Shown here piece by piece: positions 8,873-17,107 of a stretch of DNA of 59,610 bases. Under the pieces are notes generated by a model. The model was not told the origin of the DNA. It did not search any database and worked only from the letters and a program-made list of their open reading frames with translations. The DNA is taken from the NCBI GenBank assembly GCA_007695045.1, contig REEP01000103.1:1-59610 (forward strand). The letters run 5' to 3'. The stretch comes from Rhodospirillales bacterium (GTDB taxonomy: Bacteria > Pseudomonadota > Alphaproteobacteria > Rhodospirillales > Defluviicoccaceae). Made by a program: the position numbers and the translations under genes. How positions within the stretch are numbered: the stretch's first letter is position 1; the number at the start of each line of letters is the position of its first letter.

Positions 8873-10041
8873 AGGCACGCATCCAAGACACGGAGGCACT
8901 GCGGGCGATCTCTCCCGCGGCGCTTGCGGCCTATGCGCGTAACGAAGGCTGGACGCGGATCGGGACGTTCGGCGACCACGCTGATGTTTACAACGGTCAC
9001 GGGCGTCCGGAAATCGTTCTGCCCCGCACGGATCAACTGGCGGACTATGCCTCCGTTGTGGGCCGCCTGATTGGGATTTTTGCCGAGACCTCGGAGCGAG
9101 ACGAACTCCTGACCTATCGGGACCTGATTGGCGCCGACCACGATGTCATCCGGGTCCGTGCGGTCGGCGCGGCAGACAATGGCTCGATTCCGATCGACGC
9201 CGGGGTCGAGCTGGTGGCCCAGGCACGGGACATGCTTCTGGCCGCCGCCTGCGCAACCCGGACGCCTCAGCCGCTGTACCGGGCCGGGGCCAACCGGGAG
9301 GCGATCGACTACATGCGTCGGGTCCGCCTCGGGCAGACGGAGCACGGCAGCTTCGTTGTCACCCTGATGGCCCCGGTCCCTCCGATCTTGCAGCTTCCCC
9401 GGGATTCCGGCTGGGTCCGCTTCGAAGATGAACCAATGGAGCGCCAAGTGACCCGTCGGTTGGTCGGTGCGCTGGAGGCAACGCGAGATGCCATCGAGCG
9501 GGTCCATGGCGGCAGCGACTCTGCGGTATTCGACCAGGCTGTGCGCGAAGGAGTCAGCGCCAATCTGTGCGAAGCGGTGAGCCGACTCATAGAATTGGCA
9601 CAGGGCCTGCAGCTGAGCGTAAGCTGGGCCCGCACCCGCCCGGCGCCCGAGGCGCACCACCGGATCGCGTTTTCCGAAAACGACGCCGGCGTGCTCCGTG
9701 AAGCGGCACGGACCTTCCGAACCCGTGAACCGCGGTCCGGGGTTCGGCTGTTCGGCTGGATTCATCAACTGAAGCGGGAGCAGCACGAGATCCACGGTCT
9801 GGTTACGCTTCGCGCGATCGTGGACGACAAGCTGCAAGCCGTGCGCGCTGTTCTCGACCAATCGAATTACAGCGTCGCGATCGACGCCCATGAAAAACAG
9901 TCGCCGGTCATCGTCTCAGGTGACCTCGAGCGGGTCGGGCAGCGTTGGCAACTCACCAATGCCGGCGTCCTGATACCAAGTCAGGACGAAGACGACGGCG
10001 ACGATGACGAGGCGGACGGACGGCCCTACCCGACTACCTGA
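8869..10041 (+). CDS. hypothetical partner of the DUF4365 protein
   Basis: A 390-aa product I do not recognise. No signal peptide or membrane segment is seen. It is mixed alpha/beta, begins MKARIQDTEALRAISPAALA, and has a central helical part (VTRRLVGALEATRDAIERVH). It ends in a very acidic tail (DEDDGDDDEADGRP), often a sign of DNA mimicry or of contact with a basic partner. Residues about 300-370 look like a compact beta domain (GLVTLRAIVDDKLQAVRAVL, KQSPVIVSGDLERVGQRWQL). The 4-bp overlap with the DUF4365 gene strongly suggests a two-protein system. Base composition matches the neighbours. Confidence 0.75.
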   Translation: MKARIQDTEALRAISPAALAAYARNEGWTRIGTFGDHADVYNGHGRPEIVLPRTDQLADYASVVGRLIGIFAETSERDELLTYRDLIGADHDVIRVRAVGAADNGSIPIDAGVELVAQARDMLLAAACATRTPQPLYRAGANREAIDYMRRVRLGQTEHGSFVVTLMAPVPPILQLPRDSGWVRFEDEPMERQVTRRLVGALEATRDAIERVHGGSDSAVFDQAVREGVSANLCEAVSRLIELAQGLQLSVSWARTRPAPEAHHRIAFSENDAGVLREAARTFRTREPRSGVRLFGWIHQLKREQHEIHGLVTLRAIVDDKLQAVRAVLDQSNYSVAIDAHEKQSPVIVSGDLERVGQRWQLTNAGVLIPSQDEDDGDDDEADGRPYPTT

Positions 10042-10062
10042 CACGACAATGCTCGATTGACG

Positions 10063-10095
10063 GCCGGCATCGGTCGGCGAACCGGCTATGCCGGC
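10063..10095. terminator. inverted repeat between convergent genes, possible bidirectional terminator
   Basis: GCCGGCAT (10063-10070) and ATGCCGGC (10088-10095) are perfect inverted arms. An inner CGGT/ACCG pair extends the stem. It spans the short gap between the DUF4365 partner and the convergent pirin gene, overlapping the pirin stop codon. Confidence 0.35.
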
Positions 10096-11000
10096 AGGGG
10101 GATGCGTTCGTCGTCGCCGGGGACCGGGGGAAAGCGGTGGGCTTGCCAGTCGGCCTTGGCCTGTTCGATCCGATCCCGGGAACTGGACACGAAGTTCCAC
10201 CAGATGTGGCGCGGGCCGTCCATGGGCTCGCCGCCGGCGATCATCACGCGTGCCGGCGCCTCGGCCTTGATATCGATGCCGCGACCGGACCGGAATACCG
10301 CCATCCGTCCCTGCGGCACGGTGGTGCCGCCGACCGCCACCGCGCCGGACACGACATAGATGGCCCGGTCGACATGTTCCGGCGGCAGCCGGAAGCGGCC
10401 GCCGGCGTCCAGGACCGCGTCGGCATAGACCATGGGCCATGCCGTCGGCACGGGCGAAGCGACCCCGGCCAGGGAGCCGGCAATGACGCGGACACGGACG
10501 CCGTCATCGTCCAGCAGGGGGAGCGCATCGCTGCCGTGGTGGCTGAAATCCGGGTCCACCTCTTCGGCGGTCTCGGGCAGGGCGACCCAGGCCTGGATCC
10601 CCGCCAGCGCTCCGCCGGCTGCCCGTACATCGGGGCCGGTGCGCTCCGAGTGGGTGATGCCGCGCCCTGCGGTCATCCAGTTCACCGCGCCCGGGCGAAT
10701 CGACTGCACCGTGCCGAGACTGTCGCGGTGCAGGATCTCCCCGGTGAACAGGTAGGTGACGGTGGCGAGCCCGATGTGTGGATGGGGGCGGACATCGATG
10801 CCGGTACCGGGGGCGAAATCGGCCGGTCCCATCTGGTCGAAGAAGATGAAGGGGCCGACCATCTGCCGTGCCGGCGCCGGCAGCACCCGGCGCACCTGGA
10901 AGCCGCCCAGATCGCGGGTGTGGGGCACAATCACGGTCGACACCGGGTCCTGGGGCGCGTGGGGCTCGGTGTCCGGTTGGTCGCAGGGTTGCCAGCTCAT
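10086..11000 (-). CDS. pirin family protein
   Basis: A 304-aa bicupin. The metal-binding N-terminal cupin is seen in FIFFDQMGPADFAPG, DVRPHPHIGLATVTYLF, GEILHRDSLG and GRGITHSER. The C-terminal pirin half follows (AIYVVSGAVAVGGTTV, ARVMIAGGEP, IWWNFVSSS). Pirins are iron-binding proteins; some oxidise quercetin, others act as cofactors of metabolic enzymes. The actual role here cannot be read from sequence. GAGGAG just upstream supports the ATG at 11000 over the longer open frame (to 11297). Confidence 0.92.
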   Translation of the reverse strand: MSWQPCDQPDTEPHAPQDPVSTVIVPHTRDLGGFQVRRVLPAPARQMVGPFIFFDQMGPADFAPGTGIDVRPHPHIGLATVTYLFTGEILHRDSLGTVQSIRPGAVNWMTAGRGITHSERTGPDVRAAGGALAGIQAWVALPETAEEVDPDFSHHGSDALPLLDDDGVRVRVIAGSLAGVASPVPTAWPMVYADAVLDAGGRFRLPPEHVDRAIYVVSGAVAVGGTTVPQGRMAVFRSGRGIDIKAEAPARVMIAGGEPMDGPRHIWWNFVSSSRDRIEQAKADWQAHRFPPVPGDDERIPLPA

Positions 11001-11031
11001 GGCTCGTGACTCCTCTTCGTCCTTGCTTCGG

Positions 11032-11076
11032 CATCCGGCGTGCGTGCCTGGGCAAGGCACGCAAGGCTGTCGGATG
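11032..11076. other. nested inverted repeat between midA-like gene and pirin gene
   Basis: CATCCG (11032-11037) pairs with CGGATG (11071-11076). Inside, GCGTGCC (11042-11048) pairs with GGCACGC (11056-11062). It lies downstream of the methyltransferase gene and just before the pirin ribosome site, so it may be a terminator or a leader structure. There is no T-run on either strand. Confidence 0.35.
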
Positions 11077-11101
11077 ATATGGGCACGCTGACCGATTCGC
11101 G

Positions 11102-12241
11102 TTATGGCGCCGGGGAATCGAATCCGGGGGGCGGCGGCAGGCCAGGGGCAGAGACCGCCATCGCCTTGAACAGCAGGCCCATGTGTTGCGGATGAGTGAG
11201 CCGGCGGATGCCGGTGGTGATGGCCATTGCCTGCTCCGGCGTGGCATCCGCGAGCAAGGCACGCGCCCGTTCCGCCGCCCCGAGCCGGGTCAGCCACACA
11301 CCCTGCGGCACCGGCCCGAACACAGCCGCGCCGGCTTCCGTCGCGGCCCTGGCCAGCGCCGCGAAGTCCACGTGGGCGGTGAGGTCGGCCTCCCCCGGAC
11401 GGGTCAGCACAGGGTGGAAGGCATGGCCGCGCACGGCCTGCAGGCTGTCACCGGGGGCGCTTTCGCTGTACCCGTAGTCGACGATCAGGGCGGCACCGCC
11501 GTGCCGGCAGACCCGGCGGGCGATGGCGGTGATCAGGGCGTCCGCCGCCGGCCGCCGTTCGACGATGCTGCCGGGCCCCACATCGGCGAGACCGGCCGGC
11601 AGGACAGGCGGAGCAGGCAGGGGAACGTCGACGAAAGCCAGATCAGGATCACCGGCACCGAACGCGTCGGCCAAACCGACGCAGCGTTCACACCAGCCCG
11701 AGTCCGTACGGACAAACTGGTGCACCGGCAGGGCATCGAAGAATTCGTTGGCGATCAGCAGCAGCGGGCCTTCAGGCACCGTGGCGAGGTCGTCATGCCA
11801 GTGTGCTTGCGAGCCCGGGCCGGCAGTCGCCAGAGCGTCCCTCTGGTGCTTGCGGAGAATGGGGCTCACCTCCACCAAGTGCAGCCGGGCAGCCTCGATG
11901 AAGGCCGGATCGGCCCTGGCCTGGGCGCGCCGGGCGTCGGCCATCAAGGTGCCGCGGCCGGGGCCGAGTTCGCAAAGCGACACGGGGGCGGGCCGGCCCA
12001 TCGCCTGCCACACCACCACGCACCAAAGACCCGTGAGTTCCCCGAACACCTGGGAGATTTCCGGGGCGGTGGTGAAGTCACCGGTTCGCCCGAACGGTGT
12101 GCACGCTGCGTAATAGCCATGCTGCGGATGGGTCAGCGCCAGCGCCATGAAGTCGGCGACGCTGATCGGGCCAGTCCGGGCGATTCGGTCCCGAAGGACG
12201 GCGGCGAGCGCGCCGCTGACGCGACCCTCGTGGTTCTGCAT
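11102..12241 (-). CDS. MidA/NDUFAF7-family SAM-dependent methyltransferase
   Basis: A 379-aa protein of the COG1565 family. Signatures: ISVADFMALALTHPQHGYYA, FGRTGDFTTAPEISQVFGEL, the SAM-binding LCELGPGRGTLMAD, LHLVEVSPILRKHQ and LLIANEFFDALPVHQFV. The mitochondrial member (NDUFAF7) methylates an arginine of a complex I subunit, so assembly of respiratory NADH dehydrogenase is a plausible role here. The gene begins 6 bp after lgt ends and is the last gene of a leftward rfaD-lgt-midA operon. In many relatives a pgeF-type gene follows; here it does not. Confidence 0.92.
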   Translation of the reverse strand: MQNHEGRVSGALAAVLRDRIARTGPISVADFMALALTHPQHGYYAACTPFGRTGDFTTAPEISQVFGELTGLWCVVVWQAMGRPAPVSLCELGPGRGTLMADARRAQARADPAFIEAARLHLVEVSPILRKHQRDALATAGPGSQAHWHDDLATVPEGPLLLIANEFFDALPVHQFVRTDSGWCERCVGLADAFGAGDPDLAFVDVPLPAPPVLPAGLADVGPGSIVERRPAADALITAIARRVCRHGGAALIVDYGYSESAPGDSLQAVRGHAFHPVLTRPGEADLTAHVDFAALARAATEAGAAVFGPVPQGVWLTRLGAAERARALLADATPEQAMAITTGIRRLTHPQHMGLLFKAMAVSAPGLPPPPGFDSPAP

Positions 12242-12247
12242 CCGTTT

Positions 12248-13042
12248 TCAGGTGCGCGGCCGCGCCCGCAGCATCAGGTAGATGCCGAGGAACAGCATCG
12301 GCAGCGACAGCCATTGCCCCATGGTGGTACCGGCGACGAGAAAGCCGATATGGGCATCCGGCGCCCGAAACAACTCACCGATGCCGCGGGCGATGGCGTA
12401 ACCGGCCAGAAACACGCCGGCCAGAAAGCCGTGGCGCCGGCGCAAGGACTCCCGTCGCCACAGCACGAACAAGACCACCAAGAGAATCAGACCTTCCAGG
12501 CCGGCTTGGTACAACTGGCTGGGGTGGCGGGGCTCCGGCCCGGCACCGGGAAACACCATCGCCCAGGGGACGTCTGTCACACGGCCCCAGAGTTCGGCGT
12601 TGATGAAATTGGCGATACGGCCGAGCAGCAGGCCGATGGGGGCGGCGCAGGCAATGGCATCGGCGAAGCCCAGCACGGATATCCGGCGCCGCCGGCTGAA
12701 CGCCCACAGGGCGATAACCACCCCAAGCAGGCCGCCGTGGAACGACATGCCACCCTGCCAGACCTGCAAGGCGGCCAACGGCTCGGCCAGATAATACTCG
12801 AAATTGTAGAACAGGACGTATCCCAGGCGCCCGCCGACGATGACGCCCACCGTGGCCCATATCAGGAAATCGTCCACATCCTGGCGCTTGGCGATCGCCG
12901 GGGGGCCTTCCACCAAGCGCCGGCAATAAAGCCAGCCCAGCAGCAGCCCGGCGATGTAGGCGAGGGCGTACCAGCGGATCGCCAGCGGCCCGATCTCGAC
13001 GATCACCGGATCGATGGTGGGGAACGGAATGGCGAAGACCAT
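12248..13042 (-). CDS. lgt: prolipoprotein diacylglyceryl transferase
   Basis: Lgt attaches diacylglycerol to the cysteine of lipoprotein precursors at the inner membrane. The 264-aa product has about seven hydrophobic segments. Family motifs are WYALAYIAGLLLGWLYCRR, GGRLGYVLFYN, GGMSFHGGLLGV, the signature GRIANFINAELWGR and HPSQLYQAGLEGL. The ATG at 13042 gives the expected N-terminus (IPFPTIDPVIVEIGPLAIRW). It lies 30 bp after rfaD and 6 bp before the midA-like gene. Confidence 0.97.
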   Translation of the reverse strand: MVFAIPFPTIDPVIVEIGPLAIRWYALAYIAGLLLGWLYCRRLVEGPPAIAKRQDVDDFLIWATVGVIVGGRLGYVLFYNFEYYLAEPLAALQVWQGGMSFHGGLLGVVIALWAFSRRRRISVLGFADAIACAAPIGLLLGRIANFINAELWGRVTDVPWAMVFPGAGPEPRHPSQLYQAGLEGLILLVVLFVLWRRESLRRRHGFLAGVFLAGYAIARGIGELFRAPDAHIGFLVAGTTMGQWLSLPMLFLGIYLMLRARPRT

Positions 13043-13072
13043 GGTGGCCGTGATGCTCCGGCGTTGCGCGGC

Positions 13073-14059
13073 TCAGCGGTAGGGATCGGGCGTATCGAGA
13101 AAATCACGAACGTAGCGGGTCACACCGTCCTCCAGGGCGGTGGCCGGCCGATCGTACCCGGCGGCCCGCAAGCGCTCCAACCCGGCCTCGGTGAAGTACT
13201 GGTACTGGGGGCGAATCGCTTCCGGCATCGGCACGAACGTGATTTCAGGCTCCCGGCCGACGGCGCGAAAGACCGCGGCGGCGAGGTCCGCGAAGCTTCT
13301 GGCGCGGCCGCTGCCGACGTTGAACAGTCCCGACACTTCCGGATGCGCCAGCAGCCACAGCACCACCGAGACGCAATCGTCAACCCATACGAAGTCACGC
13401 AACTGGCCGCCGTCGGGGTATTGGGGGTGGTGGGAGGTGAACAGCCGGGCCGGCCGGCCGGCCTTGGCCTCTGGGAACAGTCGCTGCACCACGCTGCCCT
13501 GCGCGCCCTTGTGGTATTCGTTGGGGCCATAGACGTTGAAGAACTTGAGGCCCGCCCACTGCGGCGGCTGCGGCGCGTGATCCGCCACGCGGCGGGCCAC
13601 CCAGCGGTCGAACAGGTGCTTGCTCCAGCCATAGAGGTTGAGGGGGCGAAAGCGGGCAAGACCATCCTGTGTTGCGATGTCATCGAAGCCGGCGGCGCCG
13701 TCGCCGTAGGTGGCCGCCGACGAGGCGTAAATGAAGGGCACACGCGCATCGGCGCACCATGACCACAGCCGCACCGACAGTCTGAAGTTGACGTCGATCA
13801 TGGCGTCGGCGTCGGTCTCCGTGGTGCTGGTGACCGCACCCATGTGGATGACCGCGCGGATATCGCCCTGGTAGCGGCTCAACTCGTCGGGCAGGTCTTG
13901 GGGGGCGACCAGGTCCGCCAGACCGCGCTTGGCCAGATTACGCCACTTGTTGCCGTGGCGCAGACGATCGGACACGATGATCGGCGCCGGCCACTGATGC
14001 TCAAGCGCCGCGACGATGTTGGAGCCGATGAAACCGGCACCGCCGGTGACAATGAACAT
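13073..14059 (-). CDS. rfaD: ADP-L-glycero-D-manno-heptose 6-epimerase
   Basis: The enzyme (also called HldD) makes the L,D-heptose donor for the LPS inner core. The 328-aa short-chain dehydrogenase-like product has the NADP site TGGAGFIGSNIVAAL at its start, the family-specific DRLRHGNKWRNLAK, the catalytic S-x-Y-x3-K variants in YASSAATYGDG and NLYGWSKHLFD, and FFNVYGPNEYHKG. The frame stays open to 14581, but the nucleotide-binding fold begins at the ATG at 14059. It is divergent from ubiK and leads the lgt operon. LPS genes at 52.5-55 kb are a separate locus. Confidence 0.95.
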   Translation of the reverse strand: MFIVTGGAGFIGSNIVAALEHQWPAPIIVSDRLRHGNKWRNLAKRGLADLVAPQDLPDELSRYQGDIRAVIHMGAVTSTTETDADAMIDVNFRLSVRLWSWCADARVPFIYASSAATYGDGAAGFDDIATQDGLARFRPLNLYGWSKHLFDRWVARRVADHAPQPPQWAGLKFFNVYGPNEYHKGAQGSVVQRLFPEAKAGRPARLFTSHHPQYPDGGQLRDFVWVDDCVSVVLWLLAHPEVSGLFNVGSGRARSFADLAAAVFRAVGREPEITFVPMPEAIRPQYQYFTEAGLERLRAAGYDRPATALEDGVTRYVRDFLDTPDPYR

Positions 14060-14185
14060 GCTTTGCCTTATAGGGTGCCGGGACAGGCTGCCGCAAGCGC
14101 AGGCATGTTGGCGTGGTTGCGATGCTGCGTGCAAGCGACCATACTTGTCGGGGCGCCTGCATACGGCAGGCGAGCGGAGGTGACG

Positions 14186-14506
14186 ATGCAAACCAGCAAC
14201 CGATTGCTCGACGATCTCGCCAAGGTGGCGAGCGGGGCCGCCTCGGCCGTGGCCGGCATCCGGCAGGAAGTCGACGTATTGGTCCGCCAGCGCCTGGAAC
14301 GCCTGGTCGCCGATTTTGACCTGGTTACCCGGGAGGAATTCGAAGCCGTGCGCGCCACCGCCGCCAACGCGCGCGCCGAACAGGAGGCGCTGGCCGAGCG
14401 GATCGCCCGGCTGGAGGAGCGGGTGGACGGGGCGGAAGCGCCCACACCCGCACCGCCCGCCGAAGCGATGCCGTCGGGGCCGGAGGCGCCGGGCGGGCGA
14501 GCATAG
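14186..14506 (+). CDS. ubiK: UbiK-type ubiquinone biosynthesis accessory factor
   Basis: A 106-aa helical protein. The N-terminal part (NRLLDDLAKVASGAASAVAG) predicts an amphipathic helix. The middle (DLVTREEFEAVRATAANARA) and the following LEERV coiled coil match the UbiK/YqiC family. The acidic, Pro/Ala-rich tail is disordered. UbiK binds UbiJ and lipid to help aerobic ubiquinone synthesis. GGAGG sits 5 bp before the ATG at 14186. The longer frame from 13844 overlaps rfaD antisense and is rejected. Confidence 0.88.
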   Translation: MQTSNRLLDDLAKVASGAASAVAGIRQEVDVLVRQRLERLVADFDLVTREEFEAVRATAANARAEQEALAERIARLEERVDGAEAPTPAPPAEAMPSGPEAPGGRA

Positions 14507-14735
14507 CGCTCGCCTTGTTTCATCCCCATTTCCTCCATTGGCCCATTTTTCTCCACTGGGAAGTGCACCAGGGGCAGACAATTTCCTTGCGCCGGTCGTA
14601 CCGGTTTTGGCAACCTACCAATGGTGTACAGGAAAGGAGCTGTCACAATATTTTGCTTTTTTGTGCAGGAGCGTCACCACCCACACGAATCGCTAGAGGC
14701 CGCCGGTTGATGTGGCCATCAAGGAGGGTTCGCTC

Positions 14736-15236
14736 ATGACCACCATGCAAGCCTGGGAGGCTGCCGGACACTCACCGATTGACGTGCTAGAGCAGATCGT
14801 CGCCGCCAACGACTGGGCGTTCGAGCGCCCCAGCGAGGAGGAAATGGCGGTCCAGCTTCCCAGCCGCTGGTGTGACTTCAACATCTATGTGTCGTGGGAG
14901 CCGGCGGTCAGCACGGTGCAGTTCACGTTGAATCTGCACATGCGGGTGACGAACGCCAAGCGGCAATCGGTTCATGAACTGCTGGCCCTGGTCAACGAGA
15001 AGGTCTGGATGGGGCATTTCGCCGTCTGGAACGAGGAAGGGCTGATCGTCTACCGCCATGCCCTGCCGCTGCGCGGCAGCAGCGGCCCGAGCCTTGCCCA
15101 GATGGAAGACTTGGTGCAGACGGCGCTGGAGGAATGCGAACGATTCTACCCGGCGTTCCAGTATGTGATCTGGGGCGGCAAGAGCGCCACCGAGGCCATG
15201 GCCGCCGCGATGATCGAGACCGTGGGCGAGGCCTGA
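14736..15236 (+). CDS. YbjN domain protein
   Basis: A 166-aa cytoplasmic protein with the YbjN fold: DVLEQIVAANDWAFER, then CDFNIYVSWEPAVSTVQFTL, a helix (VHELLALVNEKVWMGHFAVW), and a second beta/helix part (GLIVYRHALPL, EDLVQTALEECERFYPAFQY). YbjN is thought to be a sensory or chaperone-like fold; no enzyme activity is known. AAGGAGG at 14721-14727 supports the ATG at 14736 over the one at 14712. It is followed within 7 bp by proC, a conserved YbjN-proC order in alphaproteobacteria. Confidence 0.9.
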   Translation: MTTMQAWEAAGHSPIDVLEQIVAANDWAFERPSEEEMAVQLPSRWCDFNIYVSWEPAVSTVQFTLNLHMRVTNAKRQSVHELLALVNEKVWMGHFAVWNEEGLIVYRHALPLRGSSGPSLAQMEDLVQTALEECERFYPAFQYVIWGGKSATEAMAAAMIETVGEA

Positions 15237-15243
15237 TCGCGGC

Positions 15244-16086
15244 GTGGACGCATCCGACGGAGCCCGCGCCGACAGCATTCTTCTGGTCGGCTGCGGCCGG
15301 ATGGGGCAGGCGCTTCTGAATGGCTGGCTGGATCGGGGTGTCGACCCGTCGACGCTGAGCGTGATTGAGCCGGAGGTCGCGATTCGTGATCGTGTCGCTG
15401 CCCGGCATCCGGACATCCGGGCGCTCGAGTCGGCGGCAGCGCTCGACCCGGATGTGCAGCCCGGCGTGGTGGTTCTGGCGGTGAAACCGCAGGTAATGGA
15501 CCCGGTCGTGGGCAGCTACCGGCGGCTGGTTCGGCCGGAAAGCGTCTTTCTGTCGATCGCCGCCGGGCGCACCATCGCGTCCTTCCAACGGCTCCTGGGC
15601 GAGGCGGCGCGGGTCGTGCGCGCCATGCCCAACACACCGGCTGCGGTCCATCGCGGCATAACCGTGGCCTGTGCCGGGCCCGGGGTTTCGTCGGAGCAGA
15701 GGCGGGCCTGCACGCGTTTGCTGGAAGCCGTCGGCAGCGTGGTGTGGACGGATGACGAATCGCTGATGGACGCGGTCACGGCGGTTTCCGGCAGCGGCCC
15801 GGCTTATGTGTTTCTGCTGGCCGAGACGCTGGCCGAGGCGGGGGTCGCGGCCGGCCTGCCCGCCGAACTGGCGGCCCGGCTGGCGCGGGAGACCGTCACC
15901 GGCGCGGCCGCCTTGCTCGCCGCCGAGGGCGCGTCGCCGGCGGCGCTCCGCCGTGGGGTCATGAGCCCCGGCGGCACCACCGAGGCGGCGCTTCGGGTGC
16001 TGATGGCGGAACCGGACGGCCTCGCCGCCCTGATGCGCGAAGCGGTCGACGCCGCCAAGGAGCGGTCACGGGCGCTGGCGTCCTGA
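15244..16086 (+). CDS. proC: pyrroline-5-carboxylate reductase
   Basis: ProC reduces pyrroline-5-carboxylate to proline with NAD(P)H. The 280-aa product has the Rossmann start ILLVGCGRMGQALLNGWL, VLAVKPQVMDPV, RVVRAMPNTPAAVHRGI and the C-terminal dimer signature AVSGSGPAYVFLLAETLAEA with SPGGTTEAALRVL. The start is a GTG at 15244, 7 bp after the YbjN gene. Length and motifs are normal. Confidence 0.96.
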   Translation: MDASDGARADSILLVGCGRMGQALLNGWLDRGVDPSTLSVIEPEVAIRDRVAARHPDIRALESAAALDPDVQPGVVVLAVKPQVMDPVVGSYRRLVRPESVFLSIAAGRTIASFQRLLGEAARVVRAMPNTPAAVHRGITVACAGPGVSSEQRRACTRLLEAVGSVVWTDDESLMDAVTAVSGSGPAYVFLLAETLAEAGVAAGLPAELAARLARETVTGAAALLAAEGASPAALRRGVMSPGGTTEAALRVLMAEPDGLAALMREAVDAAKERSRALAS

Positions 16087-16120
16087 GCGCGCGGGCTCGT
16101 GGTCGTCGGGCACCGGCGGC

Positions 16121-16975
16121 TTAGCGCAGGTCAGCCAGCGCCGGGTTCAGGATGTCGCGAAGCTTCCGCAGCGCCCGAGCCTCGAGCTGCCGCGCCCGGT
16201 CCTTGGACACGCCGAGGTCTCGGCCGATGGCATCGAAGGTGGGTCTGGCGTCGTCCAGGTAGCGTCGCTCGATCACCAGCCGCTCCCGCGGCGACAGGGC
16301 GGCCAGGGCCTTGGCCAGAGCCTGGGCGAGGTATCGCTGCTGGCGAGCCATCACCACCTGTTGTTCCGGGGTGGCATCGTCGCTGGCCAGCCGGTCGGCA
16401 AGCGACGCGCCGCTTTCCGATGCGTGGTCGAGGGAGGCATCGCCCCCGGCCACACGCTGGGCCAGCGCCCCGGCCTCGCCGGTGGCGACGCCGAAGCGTT
16501 TGGCCAGGGCCGTGATCAACTCCTCGTTCAGCCGTTCGCCGTTGCTGCGCAGGTCGGCGGCCATCCGCCTCAACTTCAAGGCCAGCGCCTTCTGCGCGTT
16601 GCCGGTGCCGGCGCGCACCATGGACCACGAGGCCAGCACGTGATCCTGGATGGCGGCGCGGATCCACCACATGGCGTAGGTCGACAGGCGAACGCCTTGA
16701 TCGGGATCGAAACGGCGGATTGCCTGAACCAGCCCCAGCGCCCCCTGCTGCACCAGTTCGGTCATGGGGAGGCCCATGCCGCGATAGCTGCGCGCGATCT
16801 TGATGACGAAGCGAAGATGGCTGCCGACCAAGCGGTGCGCCGCCTCGCGATCACCGGCTTCGGCCCGGCGGGCGAGGTCGCGTTCCTCCTCGCGGGCCAG
16901 CAACGGGTGCCGGGCCGCCTCGTCAAACAGCGGATTGCGGGCGCGGATGTCTCGGTACGAAGCCAAATTCTGCAC
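16121..16975 (-). CDS. rpoH: RpoH-family sigma factor (sigma-32 type)
   Basis: A 284-aa sigma-70 family protein without a long region 1. Region 2 is intact (HLRFVIKIARSYRGMGLPMT, RRFDPDQGVRLSTYAMWWIR), as is the region 4 helix-turn-helix (FDAIGRDLGVSKDRARQLEA). The layout is that of heat-shock sigma RpoH. However, the usual RpoH box (QRKLFFNLR-like) is replaced by AQKALALKLRRM. It could therefore be a second RpoH paralogue (RpoH2-like) rather than the main heat-shock sigma. It is divergent from the TetR gene. Confidence 0.85.
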   Translation of the reverse strand: MQNLASYRDIRARNPLFDEAARHPLLAREEERDLARRAEAGDREAAHRLVGSHLRFVIKIARSYRGMGLPMTELVQQGALGLVQAIRRFDPDQGVRLSTYAMWWIRAAIQDHVLASWSMVRAGTGNAQKALALKLRRMAADLRSNGERLNEELITALAKRFGVATGEAGALAQRVAGGDASLDHASESGASLADRLASDDATPEQQVVMARQQRYLAQALAKALAALSPRERLVIERRYLDDARPTFDAIGRDLGVSKDRARQLEARALRKLRDILNPALADLR

Positions 16976-17107
16976 TCCCGCGGGCCGGAAACCGGTCGCC
17001 GGCCGATAACGGCCAACCGCCGCATGTGCGCCGAATTGGTTTTAGATAACAATGACGGCCCCTGCTACAATCCTCAGAAGATCATAGCCGTTACAGGGGA
17101 TTTTGCC

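Noticed and set aside
11183-13762. 859-codon rightward open frame opposite midA, lgt and rfaD
   Set aside because: Antisense to three convincing genes; low-complexity His/Gly/Gln-rich translation.
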